Shown in pieces: positions 34,547 to 46,953 of a DNA stretch of 64,000 nt. The notes under the pieces are model-generated. The model was not told the DNA's origin, made no database searches, and saw only the letters and a program-made list of their open reading frames with translations. Made by a program: the position numbers and the translations under genes. Position 1 is the stretch's first letter. The number at the start of each line of letters is the position of its first letter. Where the stretch lies: positions 12,203,714-12,267,713 of the forward strand of contig NC_053149.1 of assembly GCF_016808335.1 (NCBI RefSeq). The letters are read 5' to 3'. This DNA comes from Panicum virgatum. Taxonomy: Eukaryota > Streptophyta > Magnoliopsida > Poales > Poaceae.

Positions 34547-37500
34547 TGTGAGAACCGCCCAATTTGATACTATTTTAAACGAACCGCAGGTCATTATCAT
34601 CCAGATGAGAGTTAACACGTGCTTGCCAGAGTGCATGCCACGTGTTATCCCACATCTAGTGACACGAATAACCGACACGTCATTCATCCAAAATAATATC
34701 AAATCCGGTAGTCCCGGTATGTGCTCCAACATACGCCCAGGAATCAGCATATGCACATACCGTTTACAATCGAATACATTGCCAGATAAACCACAAAGAG
34801 TAGTTTTATACAATCAGAGTTCACAGCGTAACATTACAAGTTCAAAATAGGTGGGTTTCCAGCTTCACCTTACAAGCCTTGGGCTCACGCGAGTCATATT
34901 AAACAGAGACTTAGAGCTTATTGAAAATACATGCTCTCACGAAGCTCGGTTACGATAAAGACTTACTAAAGTAATGACGCCTTGCTCAAGGACATCATTA
35001 CAGCCACCACGACCTATTCTTCCCCCGCGTTTGGATCAGCGGGGTAGAAATGGCAGAACACCACTTCTGGCTCACCTGCAACTAGGTTTAGAAAGCACCC
35101 TGAGTACAAAAGGTACTCCGCAAGACTTACGCAATTAAATAAATAAGGATCATGCGAAGGCTCAAGGAGAAGCTTTAGGTTTAAGTACTTATTGCATAAG
35201 CATAAGCTGCCTAGACTATCACCTAGCAAACTTAATTAATCTTGCCCAACCCCCAGAATTTTAGTTGATTAAGAGAGTAACACAATATACAACAGATCCT
35301 CAACATGACATGAAACCAAAGCCAACAAAACCGAAACTCTCTATGAAGAATTCGGCGAACCAAGAGCTTGCTCATATCCGAGAGCGCGGCAATTCGAATT
35401 GATTTAACCTTGCAAGGGTGTACTACTTTACCCACACGACGCGAGGACCATGCGACTCACCCAATCGATCACGCCGGGCAAGGGGGTACTCACGTCAACC
35501 GTTCCCAACAAGGCTCGATCATTGAACCTCACACCTAGCTTACGAGTAGAGACTTAGTTCCACCAGGGACATCTCTAAACTTTCCTACACATAAGTCCAC
35601 CTGGGGACACACTAAGCCTCTCTGCATAGCCTGTAGCCACGTAGCTAGGACTGCACATCAATGATCAAGTCAAAGAAGGTAATTGGCTCATCCGTTCCAT
35701 TATATTGGATATGTGGTAGCACGGAAAGGTGCTCAAGGCCGATGGCATCCACTCGGTCCTTAATCGATCCAAGCGGACTATGCCCATGTGACTTCATTCT
35801 CTAGGCCCTACCATTCCGCTCGAACCTCGCTACTACACTCCACTTATCCCAGCTTCCCAAGTGCGATCAAGGATGGATGGTAAATGTGATACTCTAACCC
35901 AATCCTTTCTTGCAAGTTATACAAGTATTCAAAGCAAAACTAAGCATCTAGTCAAATTAAGTTATTAGCTGACTAACACGTGGCAAGGACATGGTTAAAC
36001 AATTCAAGGATGGCTAGTGCATCAAAGTAGGTACAAGGATGCAATACATAGATAATATATAACCCAACAGTACCCGATGAGATAGCTAACTAAATCAGAT
36101 TAAATAGGTGCAAGGAAAATGCTTAGCTGCTTGCCTGGGTTAACTTCCGGCTCGACCACGAACGGGACTCCAAGCTCCGGCTCAACGGACTCGACGGGTT
36201 CCCCGGGTTCGCTCTCCGACGGTCCGGTCACTAAAATGCATGAATGCGATGCAAGAATTAAGGAATGAACTAAACAGCAAGCATAAATCATGAAACAATT
36301 TGAGCATGCAAAGGACATCACAAAGAACTCATGAAAATTGGTTTTGCAGCAAAAGCATTTTCCTACATTTAATCATAAATATAACAGTTTTCAGCCACTT
36401 TAAACAAAGTAAAACAGAAAAGGAATGCAAACTCAACTAAACAAATCCAACAAAATTATCATGGAAACTAGAAAGGAACACAAAGCTAACAAAACTGGTT
36501 TTGCCATTTTATCACTTTCCTGCAAAAAAATTCCACAATAAACCATATTTTGGACAGCAAGCACAAAATCGAAATAAAACCCTAACCAACAGCAAGTAAT
36601 CATGTGAACAACCTGCACCACTGGAAACTACACCTCACAAGGAGTCTAACAAAATTTGGTTTGACATTTTTCTAGCAGTACACAAATAACCAAGCAATAA
36701 ACTCACTTTTGCAAGATAAATCTATAGATAAATCTACAACAAAGTAACATGCAAAACAATATTTTTCCTAGGTAGATCTCAGCTAGAGGAACTCAACAAA
36801 ACAAGTTTCACAATTTTTGGAGCTATACATGAATTTCTATGAATTTTGGAAGATTGCAGAAATATGGAACCTAAGAAACCCTAGCTAAAACGCTAGGTAC
36901 ACCCGAGGTAGCCACCCCGGCCACCGACAGGTGGGCCCAGGGAGCCGGGCGGCACCACCAGGCCGGGTCAAGGCCGAAGCCTGCCTTGACCCCGCGCCTG
37001 GGCGCGCCCACGCGCGCGCGTGCGCGGCGCGGTGGCGCCGGCGGACGGCGGCGCGGCGGGGCGAGGCTGGAGGAGCTCGGGGCGAGGGCGCATGGCGTGC
37101 CCTAGGTGACGGCGAAGCTCACCGGCGGCGATGCGGGCGAGGAGCGGCGGCGGACCGGTGGCGCGACGAGCAGAGGCGGCGGCGGGCGGAGGCGCTCGTC
37201 GCCGGCCCTGCAGGGGAGGGGAAGGGGCCGGGTTAGGGGTGGAACGGGTCGAGGGAAGCGAGGAGACGCTCCACCCGCGAAGAATCGACTAGGGACTCAC
37301 TGTGAGCGGCGAATCGGCGGCGAGGAGGGAGCTCGGGGCGGCGGCGTCAATGGAGGAGGGGGCTAGGGTTTGGGTTGGAAGGGAACGGGGTCGACCGGGC
37401 GCGGATAAGGGCGTGGGGGAGGACGACCGTGGCACGGGACGCGAAGATGGCCGGCACGTGGCGCGGTTCACGAGGATGGCCGGCGGCGGCGACGCGTGCC

Positions 37501-37607
37501 GCGGCGCGCGGGAGAAAACAGAGAAGGAGAGGGAAGGGGCTGACAGGTGGGGCCCGGCGGAGGATTTTATTTTCTTTTTCCTTTTTTTTTTTTCCAGGGC
37601 TGTGACA
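34547..37607 (-). repeat. 5' LTR of the chromovirus
   Basis: 3061 bp, almost identical to the 3' LTR, one base shorter in a G-run. It abuts the target duplication CTCCA at 37608-37612. Confidence 0.95.
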
Positions 37608-37612
37608 CTCCA

Positions 37613-38951
37613 GCTCCAGCAGCATCAACCAGCCAAAGCTCCTTTCTATCATTGTTGCGTCCTGCGTGCGCGTGCTGGATGAATTGCACATGAACCTGGC
37701 GTGTGGCGTCAAAGCCAGCAAAATTTTAAGAGGTTAATACAAGTTTTATTTCAAAAAAAAAACAGAGGTTAAATTGTTAAGTTATTTCTCCACTGAACAA
37801 GCGTTTTTACCAGATGAAGCCCGTTTTTACCGTGCCAGTTCGTCACCAGCTCTCGACTTTTCAGTGCATTGCCAAAGCAACTCCTATGACCTTTGGAAGA
37901 AATCCACGCGGCTGTGCACAGCGCACTCAGTGTATCAGTTTGCCGGTGATGGTGTCAGGACAGGTCGGTGCAGGTGCGGATCAACCTGGCGGTGGTATTT
38001 TCGACTTTTCGTTGGATCGATCGGCAGGGGGAAAAAGGAAGCAAAATCTCTGCTCCTCTGCATGATTAAGCTTTTGCTGCTTCATCTGCACGCTTCCATC
38101 TCCACTCGACCACTCCCATCGGCCAACCGCATTTACGAAAGAGGAAAGACGAGTGATGGATGAGTTCCACTTTTCCTGCATGGGGTCTAGAAAAAAAAAC
38201 AGCTCATCGTCATTGAACTGGTAAATAAGCATTGGACATACCCTTTGTGCAATCCATATATCTTATGCAAGTAGATGAAACGCATCCAAAGCCACTATTA
38301 GATTGACCTACTAACTAATGAAGGGGGCTCCTCTCATAATTTTATCCACGAAATATTTTGTGAACACAAACCGATGAATGCACGTATACTCATTCTTGTA
38401 TACACGCAGGTTAGAGACGAGACTCGGAGTACTCCACCTGTCCCGCGGAGTCTCTTGTACATGCAGGTGTGTATGTGCAAGTCTTGAGATTGAAGAAGAT
38501 CATCAATTCATCATCACTAACGCATCGTTGCTGACGCGAATAAATGGCTGGTTCAGTTCCGCTAGATTCGCGCTTTCCCTTTTGCAACCGCAGTAGTATC
38601 GCATAGGCTCGATCCCTCTTTTTCCTCCGTTCCCAACTTGATGAGCTGGTGATGCATTCCGGGGTTAGAGTTGGAAACAAATGCTTATCATGGCGGAGCA
38701 GCGAATGGGAATGCCGAGAGCGCGGTGCAGCAGCCGTGTTGACTGGCGGGCCCTCCGTCCCATGGAAGCGACAACGGTCGGGTCAGGTCACGTTCTCCTG
38801 GCCGCAGATTCCCAAAAGCCTACCGAGTACCGACTCCCACCGGCCACCCGCATCTCTGCTACTCGAGTCTTTGACAGGACAGCCACCGCCCCTGTCCTAT
38901 TCCCATCCTAGCACTATCTTATCTTCTCTGTTGTGGGATTTCTAGAGTACC
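37613..38951. other. spacer right of the chromovirus, no gene recognised
   Basis: This continues the sequence that lay at 26121 before the chromovirus inserted. Short open frames occur on both strands, but none has a domain, good codon context or exon signals that I could support. No repeat borders were identified. Confidence 0.4.
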
Positions 38952-40028
38952 TACAGTCGGGTGGCGGAACGCACCCGCCTATTCCCAGAGAGGGAGTGCT
39001 CGGGGAGGTACTAGGCGATTGGGCTGATCTAGCCCTGAGATAAGTACACAAGAACACACGATCTAGAGTGGTTCGGGCCGCCGGAGCATAATACCCTACG
39101 TCCACTGGGAGAAGTTTTGATCTCTGTTGTGTATGAGTCTATCCTCTGCCGGGTCTTGGCTCTCACCCAGCTTGAGTTTCCTTCTAGCGGGCGCCCCCTT
39201 TTATAGACCAAGGGGGCGGATACATAGGACGTTGGGGCCCGACAAGTGGGTCCAACGTGACTGCGCAGCATACTACGCAGAGTATTTAGATGGGTACAGT
39301 GGTTACGAATCTTTCCTCCGATACGCTCCCACGCCCTGCTAGCGCTACAGTGGTCTTCTCTTGTCCCGTCATCAAGGTGTCCGTTGGGGGAGCGTAGCTT
39401 GCGGCGTAGCCTGTGGAGGCTATTATGTAGGCGTCATAATGGGTGAAGCCGAGCCGTCGTATCCATCTGTTATGGCAGACTTGGCAGGCGCGGCGTGGGC
39501 GGCGCCAGCAGCTCCACTATCTTGGTAATACGCGATCAATAGTGTCCCCTGGTCAAAGTATCGCCTCGGCTTCTGCTACATTAATGCGGACGTCCTCCTG
39601 TCGTAATGAATGCCGCGGTAGGTGAGCCTTAATAAGGAGACCAAGCGGCCTTATATACGTGTCTGGGCCTGTTGACACGTGGTGGCCCCAGACCACCCCG
39701 AGGCGGGGTGACGATTCCTTTCCTTGGAGAGGGGTCCGGTTACTATACAGGGGGGTCCCGGACCCCATGGGGGGTCCGGGATTCCCTGGGGATCCGGTCC
39801 TCTTCGGGAGGAGGTCCGGAGCTTCCAGCCGTTCGGGCTGACCGCCAGCGTTTCCCGGGACACGTGGTGCTCCCGGACCTTTCCTAACCAGGGGAAGGTC
39901 CAGGACCGCTGTTGGGTGAGTGGGGCTCCGGACCGCAAGGGTCCGGCTGCTGGACGTAGTTAATGATAACTACAAGGCTCTTGCCTATGCGCAGCAAGAG
40001 GGGGTACCCCAGTCCTGGGGTACCGACA
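38952..40028 (-). repeat. left LTR-like repeat
   Basis: 1077 bp. Contains many GGTCCGG/CCGGACC motifs in 39720-39960. It would be the 3' LTR if the whole is one element in minus orientation. Confidence 0.55.
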
Positions 40029-41807
40029 GTGGCCCCCGGACCCACCTCGGGAGAGGCACGAACCCGCGGGTGGGGCCACTAACGAGATGTGTTTCCACAC
40101 AAACTTGATTGCGTCGGTGCGCTCATAAAGAGCGGGTGCTCCGGACCCCTGAGGCCGGTACACCGGTTGCCAGGTTCAGGCTCTAGAGTGCTCTCCACAG
40201 GGCGACGAAGGTGTAGGCTTAGGATGCGGAACCAAGCTAAGCGGCTACACAGACCTCGGATCGCTCAGGGTGCATGCACCACCTTCCGGACCTGGCTCTA
40301 GGCGACCGTGGTGAGCGGTCTCCGCCGAAGCGGGCCACCGGAGGGGACTTAAGTCGTTGCTGATGATCCGATGAAATATATCACCGGACCTGAGAGTAAG
40401 GTGCGAGAAACCAAGGTGCGAGAAACCAAGCCTTATACTAGAAAGTAGCTCGGGACCTCTAAAGACAGCAGTTCTCGGATACTAGAGTACTTATAACAGG
40501 GTAGTGAAGTACGTAAACTTAGGGTACATTACCAGGCTAAGCTACGCGGAGCTTCTCTACCCCAGGATACGAGTACTACTTCTCCGGACCAGGTTCTTAG
40601 GGGTCCGAACTGCCTTCCAGCTTGAAGGGGTGTCCCCACCTGGCCACAAGCCAGCAACTTATCTTGGATTGTTAGCAATAATAGGACGGTTCCGTTTTTA
40701 GAGGAAAGAAAAGCTAAACCAAGGTGAATAAATGTAATCAAGGTGGAGCCTAGATAAAACTGAGAAAGATCTCCTTTATTATTGTGGTTGTCACGGTATA
40801 CATCAGAGGTCGGGATTATGAGGTCGGACCTCTACCGCTCCGGACCGTAGCTTGCCTGTTTGTGCGATAGGGCCAGAGGTCGGGTTTACAAGGTCGGACC
40901 TTGACCGCTCTGGACTCACACGTAGGCGCCACGTTACTACAAAGGAGGAATTTTCCTAGTTTAGGAATAACATTCGGCTGCATTCTATACAGCATGTTCT
41001 TCTCTTGATTGGGAGTGGTATCTCTACTCCGAGGTTCTTCATGGTCGTCGGAGGTGAAGGCGCCCTGGATGTGCCTGAACTGCATCATCCAGCATCACAT
41101 CGGGAGCCCGGGGGGCCACTCCTTGCCTAAGAGCTGTCATATGCTTAGGTAGCATGAGACAAATTCTTTGGCTTTGAGTGGGAGAGGCCCCCCTACCGCC
41201 GTCGTCGTCTGCCGATGGAAACCAGACGCCCTTGCGCAGCAGAAGGACCGGTGCGAAGCGCGGAAAGGTGCGGTCGTTCGCCGGCTTGTCCTTGGTGCTA
41301 GCGCCAGGGGCCCCCGCGCCTGGCGGCGGGGCCTTGTCTGCAGCAGCACCAAGCTACGCTGAGGCGGATCTCCGGTGCTGGCGACGCCAGGACGACACGG
41401 CCAACTTCTTCCGGGATGGCCGTCGGCTCCGGGCTCCATGTTGAGAGAAAGCCTTGAACCGACGTCCAGCCGCCGGAGAGGAAGCATGGCCGTTGCTTGA
41501 GAGAAAACCTTGAGCCGATACTGGGATGGCGCGGGGCGGCACGCAACAGGCGTTGCCCCCGCGCACCACCGTGCCGGCTCTGAGGCGTCGCAGTGGCGAC
41601 GCACAGCAGGCGCCGCTGCCGTGCACCGTCGCACCGAGGGCGTTGGTGCCACAGCGTAGTAACATGCGGCGTAGGTGCCACCATGCCTCTCTTCACCTTC
41701 TCGTTCGTCGTTGCAGAGGATGAACACGGCCCCAGAAGCCTGAAGATCCAGCCAGCGCCTGATCCTCCCCACGGACGGCTCCAAACAAATGTCATGGTGC
41801 TGCAAAC

Positions 41808-42898
41808 CACAGCCGGGTGGCGGAAGGCACCCGCCCTAGCCCAGAGGGTGTGAACTCGGGGGTTAGCTAGTCTTAGTTCGATCTCACTCAAGAACACGAT
41901 GAACACAGCGGGATTAGAGTGGTTCGGGCCGCCGGAGCGTAATACCCTACGTCTACTGTGTGTTGTATTGCCTTCCCGAGAGAGAGAGCTCGCGTGAGCT
42001 TGTCTGAGTGTTGAGAGCCTCTCCGTCCCCCTTCTAGCGGGCGTGCTCTCCCTTTTATATGTCCAAGGGGAGCACGTACACTGAGCGGGGCCCCGACATG
42101 TGGACCCGGCGATGTATTATAAACTACACGTTGGCCTTCAATGTCTCAGATCCGGAGATCTTGGTGTCGGCTTCTGTGCGTAGCTTCTGACCAGGGATGG
42201 TCTTGAGCTGTCCTGTCAGAGTAGAGTCTAGCCTCTGCAGCCGCGCGTCGAGGTCATGATGAGCGCCGAACTACTGACACAGTCCGCTGTAGCAGCGTGC
42301 ACTGTTGCTCCAGTCAGTAGCTGGTCATCATGACTCGTCGCCCATGCGCACGGCGTTGAGTCTTTAATGCTTGTCTTGGTAACTGACGAGCCGCCTCGGT
42401 AATTGGCGATCCACAGTGTGGACTGACAAAAGCTGCCCCGTGCCCAGAGGCAGCAGAGCCTGCCTCAACCACTTGCACTTAATGCTAGTGGGTGAGGGAG
42501 CTTCCAGCGGAAGGCTTGCGCCTGCGCCCGCGTCTGCGTGTCACATGGCGGCTCCGGACCCCTCCCGAGCAGCTAGCTGAGCCGAGAGCTCACGGGAGTC
42601 CGGATAGGCACGTGGAGGTCCCGGACCCATCTGCGGGAGTCCGGATGGCTCGTGGAGGCCCCGGACCCACCTGCGGGGGTCCGGGTCCGCGGCCACAGGT
42701 GCTGAGCATTTCCACCTCTGGGACACGTGATGACACCGGACCCGTCCCCGAGCGGGATGCGGGTCCGTGACCGTTGGTCCGGTGAGATGGAGTCGAACCC
42801 CAGGGGTCCGGCTGCTCAGCTACTTAGGGCGTAGTTACGGATAACTACGCGAGTCTTGGCACAGTAGGAGTGGGTACCCCGGCTGCAGGGTACCGACA
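41808..42898 (-). repeat. right LTR-like repeat
   Basis: 1091 bp. Related to the left copy at both ends and in the TTCGGGCCGCCGGAGC region, but the middle is strongly diverged. It also carries clustered CCGGACC/GGTCCGG motifs (42540-42780). Confidence 0.55.
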
Positions 42899-43125
42899 TT
42901 CTCATTGTGTCGAATCAATTAGGATTAATAGATTCGTCTCTTAATTAAATTATGAGTTATGAAATTAGTTCAGTAATAAATTAATATTCAGTACTTCTAA
43001 TTAGTATTTAAATATGCGATTTAACGAGACTTAGACCAGTTTCAGTGAGAGTGTCATCGACACAGTTACCAAGACTAAAAACTTAAGCACTGTGCCAGTG
43101 GAGCTCTCTCCTCGTGCTATTGGTA
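42899..43125. other. MITE remnant and spacer
   Basis: ATTAGGATTAATAGATTCGTCTC and TTAATATTCAGTACTTCTAATT-like blocks near the left side match one half of the grass MITE type seen elsewhere in the window. The other half is missing. The rest is plain spacer. Confidence 0.4.
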
Positions 43126-43384
43126 CTCCCTCCGTTCCAAATTATAAGTCATTTTAAAAATTTTGGAGAGTCAAACCATCTTTAAGTTTGACCAAAATTA
43201 TAGAAAAAATATAAAAATTTATGACATCAAGTAGATATACTATGAAAATATAGCTAACAAAGAATCTAACAATATTTAATTGGTATCATAAATGTTATTA
43301 CCTTGCTATATAAATTTGATCAAACTTGAAAATGTTTGACTCTCCAAGATTTTTGGAATGACATATAATTTGGAACGGAGGGAG
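43126..43384. mobile_element. Stowaway (Tc1/mariner) MITE
   Basis: Begins CTCCCTCCGTTCCAAATTAT and ends with its inverse, ATAATTTGGAACGGAGGGAG, flanked by TA on both sides. 259 bp, AT-rich, non-coding. This is the classic grass Stowaway terminus. Confidence 0.95.
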
Positions 43385-44083
43385 TACATGTTAGCAAATT
43401 TAATGTCCATAACACTCCCAGTGAGATTGGCCTTGTAACTGAAACTGAAAAAAAAATCAAATCTGGCCTAAGTCGGATGGGATCTGAAATTAGCGGTATA
43501 AAACACTCGTGATTTGTACCAATATAAAAACATGATCTGGTCACAGAAATCATGGCGGCTTTTGCTGACACTCCTTTGAAGATCTTATCTCAAGTCTTAA
43601 CGTAGCCATTTCTTAGTTTTTTTTTTGCAAGGTAAAAGGAGCCAATTCTACTATCATAGGCGCGTTATAATCTTTGAGCACAAGATGCTCGAAACATGAA
43701 GGCACAACCGCCAACCACACGGCTGTCGAATTCATCCGTTACGAGAGCGAATGCAAGCTTTCGTTAGGGCATTGCAGTCACACTTATAGATGGCCATTTG
43801 GCCCGATACCCATGGGGCCCGAAACCCGGCCCATATTAGCCCGACCCGAGCATGGCACGGGCCCGAATATTATTGGGCTCGGGCCGGCACGGGCACGATA
43901 GCCGGGTCGTGCCTGGGCCTCAATCCCGGCCCATGGACACGTCCAAGCACGGCCCGAAAAAGCCGGCCCGATCGGCCCGATGGGCGGCACGGCGGCCCAG
44001 GCACGGCCCACGGCCCGCTCCCCAAGCCAGGCCAGCAAAAGAGCCGTTGGAGGCCTGCTGCCGGCCCAGCCTAGCGGAGCGGG

Positions 44084-44090
44084 TATATAA
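44084..44090 (+). promoter_or_regulatory. TATA box of the hAT transposase gene
   Basis: GGGTATATAAGGGG lies 300 bp inside the left end. Downstream the leader carries a telo-box-like CTAACCCTAACCCTAG (about 44171-44186) and a GTAAGT splice donor at about 44451. Confidence 0.65.
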
Positions 44091-44675
44091 GGGGCGCCGG
44101 CCGCTGCCCCCGGCCACCCCCCGGCCTCCATTCGCTCGCCCCGCCCCCGACCCCTCTCCGCTCCCCTTGCCTAACCCTAACCCTAGATCAAGCCTCGACC
44201 CCTCCGCAGCTCCGCTCCCCTCCCGTCTCCGTCTCAATCTGACCGTCTTCTCCAACTCCGGTCGCCGGCTCGCCGCCGTTGGCCGTCCACTCTACTCTCT
44301 TCTCTTTGTTTTCCTCCCTACTTTTGCATCTTCACTGGTCGACTCACTTCCTCAACTCAAATCCGTCCCCAAACCCGGTCGTCCCTCTATAAATCTCGTA
44401 GATCCGGCCGTCCTCTATCTCGCCGGCGTCCTTGGTGCTCTGGATCTGGTAAGTCCCTAAACCCTAACGTGTTTTTTCGGTTTTTTTTATTTCTTTCTCC
44501 TGTTCGGATATTTTTGACCTCTCTGCGCAATTCCTCGGCCGATGCAAAGCCGTTGGGGGTACCTGAGGGGGCTGGATCTGGGGTTTTTGGACCCTAACCG
44601 GCAGCTCGGTTCCCTCGGTTTTGCCGGCCGACGCGAAGCCGTGACGCGCCGAAGGCCTAGCCTGCCCTCTAGGCC

Positions 44676-45952
44676 ATGGACGACGACGAGGGCCACACCA
44701 TCAACGATGAGTTGCGGATGATGCGCCTGGAGGGGGACGACGAGGACGGTATGGAGGAGGACCGGGAGGAGCTTTTTGGTCGGCGTGGTAATGTGGAAGT
44801 AATCATGCCCCCTCCCCCTCCCGTTGTTGGTGCCGGTGCGGGTGCTGATGCTGGTGTTGGTGCTGGTGGTGATATTGGGGCTAGTGGCGCTGGTGGTGCA
44901 GCTGATGGTACTGCGCCGGACTCTGTCAGCCACGCCGGCGAGAAGCGGGAACGGCCCTGCACCTCCAAGGTGTGGGACGAGTACGAGAAGCTCTTCAAGC
45001 AGATCAATGGTAAGACCGTCAGGTATAGAGCCAACTGCCTTCACTGCAAATCCGTCCTTTCTGGCTTTTCCAGTAGCGGCACTGGCCATCTTAGTCAGCA
45101 TCTTCTAACTTGCCGTAGTAAGAAAAAGAAGTCTGGTGCCCAGTCAATCCTTAGTTTTGATGCTGATGGTAGTGTGGTTTCCTGGGAGTACAGTCCTGAT
45201 GTGGCTCGTACTCAATTGTGCCGTTTGATTGCAAAGCTTGATCTGCCTCTAGGGTTTGGTGAAACAAATGAGTTTAAAGAGTACATTCAGATTGCTCATA
45301 ACCCTAGATCTACTCCTATTAGTAGGCAGACCACTACTAGAGATATTGCCAAGTACTTTAGTGAACGCCGTGATGATCTTGTGAAGTACTTGAGCTCTAA
45401 TTCTGTTAGCTCTGTTGGTCTTACCTCTGATATATGGTCTGGTACTGCTAAGGAATATTACCTTAGTGTGGTTTGTCATTATGTTAATTCTGATTGGCAA
45501 CTAGAGAAGAGAGTGTTGGGTCTCTGACTTATTGATGTCAGTCACAGTGGTGACAACATTGCTGAGCAAGCACTGATGGTGCATATGGTATTTCTTCTGA
45601 ACTTACTGCCTATCTAGATAGTGACACAATCAGCCAGTTTGATGATGATTTCAACATCTTGACTTGGTGGCATGAGCACAAACAGTCTTATCCAGTACTT
45701 TTTACCTTAGTTAAGGATGTTTTAATTGTGCCTGTTTCTACCATCTCTTCAGAATCTACCTTTAGTCTAACTGGCAGGATCATAGAGGAGAGGAGGCGTC
45801 AGTTGAAGCCAGAGATGGTAGAAATGCTCACATACATCAAAGACTGGGAAGCTGCAGATGAAAGAGCTCAGCACATGGTAGAGGATGGAGACCTGGAGGC
45901 AGCTTATGAAGATCAGTACCTTGATGAAACTCCAGCACAATCTGTTGTGTAA
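44676..45952 (+). pseudogene. hAT transposase, catalytic core deleted
   Basis: The N-terminal part (44676-45526) starts MDDDEGHTINDELRMM, has an Ala/Gly-rich linker, a BED zinc finger at residues about 95-150 (CLHCKSVLSGFSS ... HLSQHLLTC) and the beginning of the RNase-H-like region (LTSDIWSG). A TGA at 45525-45527 closes it. The C-terminal part (about 45587-45952) encodes the hAT dimerisation region (VSTISSESTFSLTGRIIEERR). The junction near 45566-45586 joins sequence that should be several hundred residues apart, so most of the catalytic core is gone. The protein could at most be a DNA-binding or dimerising remnant; the stop would separate even these. Confidence 0.9.
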
Positions 45953-46953
45953 TAGGATAGTTTATTTGCACCGTATGACTATGAGGTGAACTTAAGACTG
46001 GAACTTGAACTTAATGAGTTGGGCTGTACTCTTTTTTCTATCTAGGGTTTTCTCGCGAGGTGTGAGTTTTTACCTAGATAGATTTTTAATGAGGCAGCCA
46101 TCGCACAAAACAGCTCATCCTTTAAAAATCTGTTGCTTATCTCTTGCTGTGTGTTTGGATTGTGTATGTGTCTGTGTTGTGAGCCTAAGACTTGATATTT
46201 TGTTGATTTCTGTCATTTTTTGTTACTCAAGATGAATCGATTTGTTGAATGAGCCATGTTGGGATTTTAGTGCTTAGCCTCGTGCCTGGGCACTTGGGCG
46301 GCACGAGCACGGCGGGCGGCACGGCACAACCCGAAAGGGTTTTGTGCCGTGCCTGGGCCTCATGTCCGGCACGCTGGGCGGCACGGCACGGCACGAAAGT
46401 CTTTTTGTGCCCAGACGTGCCGTGCCTAGGCGTGCCTGAGTCGGGTCGTGCCGTGCCGCCTATTTGGCCATCTATAGTCACACTATTCTTGGTGCTCATG
46501 CTCCAAAACTAGGTCATGTCTAAGCTACTTAAAAAAATTCACTGTCGGTCAAGGTCAAGGTTGTTTTTGCATCATTTTAGGATGCCGAGGGTTGTACTTA
46601 AACAAATTTTAACCTGAAGGTTAGATTTTGTTTTTAAATAATGTAGGGGTGTTAATTGGTAATTTTTAAATGCACTTTTAATTTTTTTAGTTTAAAATTT
46701 TGTGCTAATTTTTTTAATATAAAATCTGATTTTAAAGAAGTATTACAAAATTTTGAATCGAAGCTTGGATGCACTTTTAAACGGGCCGGTACTAAACATC
46801 CATGGTCCATACGAACCGAACACACAAAAGAAATTTTAAAAACAACAGAGATTTTCAAATCTACGGCACGGCACGCTTGCCTTCACCGTCTTCTACTCTT
46901 CTCCCCACCACTCCACTCCTCACAAAGCTGCTCCCGCCGCCGCCGCCGCCGCC

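Larger units (their letters stand above)
26122..37607 (-). mobile_element. complete young Ty3/gypsy chromovirus (Tekay/Del-like), 11.5 kb
   Basis: Both LTRs, primer-binding site, one long gag-pol frame, polypurine tract and a 5-bp target duplication CTCCA (26117-26121 and 37608-37612) are present. The element is in minus orientation: its 5' LTR is at 34547-37607 and its 3' LTR at 26122-29183. By eye the LTRs differ by three substitutions (26217/34642, 27887/36311, 29043/37467) and one G in a homopolymer near 27057. That makes the insertion very recent. The C-terminal chromodomain places it among chromoviruses; the 3-kb LTRs and domain order suggest the Tekay/Del group. Confidence 0.95.
38952..42898 (-). 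mobile_element. older LTR-type element without coding capacity, divergent direct repeats
   Basis: Two related blocks in the same orientation (38952-40028 and 41808-42898) start TACAGTCGGGTGGCGGAA / CACAGCCGGGTGGCGGAA and end GGGTACCGACA. Shared inner landmarks include GAGTGGTTCGGGCCGCCGGA, CCCTTCTAGCGGGCG-like and TTTATA motifs. In minus orientation they begin TGTCGGTACCCC, and a purine-rich GGTCCGGGGGCCAC precedes the left copy, as a polypurine tract would. The 1.78-kb inside (40029-41807) has no gag or pol motifs, only GC-rich open frames. The copies are much more diverged than the chromovirus LTRs. No matching target duplication was found. Confidence 0.6.
43785..46476 (+). mobile_element. 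hAT transposon, internally deleted
   Basis: A perfect 8-bp duplication GTCACACT (43777-43784 and 46477-46484) and 12-bp terminal repeats TATAGATGGCCA define a 2692-bp element. Both ends are crowded with GGCACGG/GGCCCG motifs in both orientations, the likely transposase-binding subterminal repeats. Inside lie a TATA box (44084), a leader with a GT donor near 44452, and a transposase gene with its middle missing. Confidence 0.93.

Noticed and set aside
39443..41906. Open frames inside the old LTR-type element
   Set aside because: No gag, protease, reverse transcriptase or integrase motif. GC-rich frames overlap on both strands.
44171..44186. Interstitial telomere repeat
   Set aside because: Only about two CCCTAA units, in a gene-leader context; a telo-box is the simpler reading.
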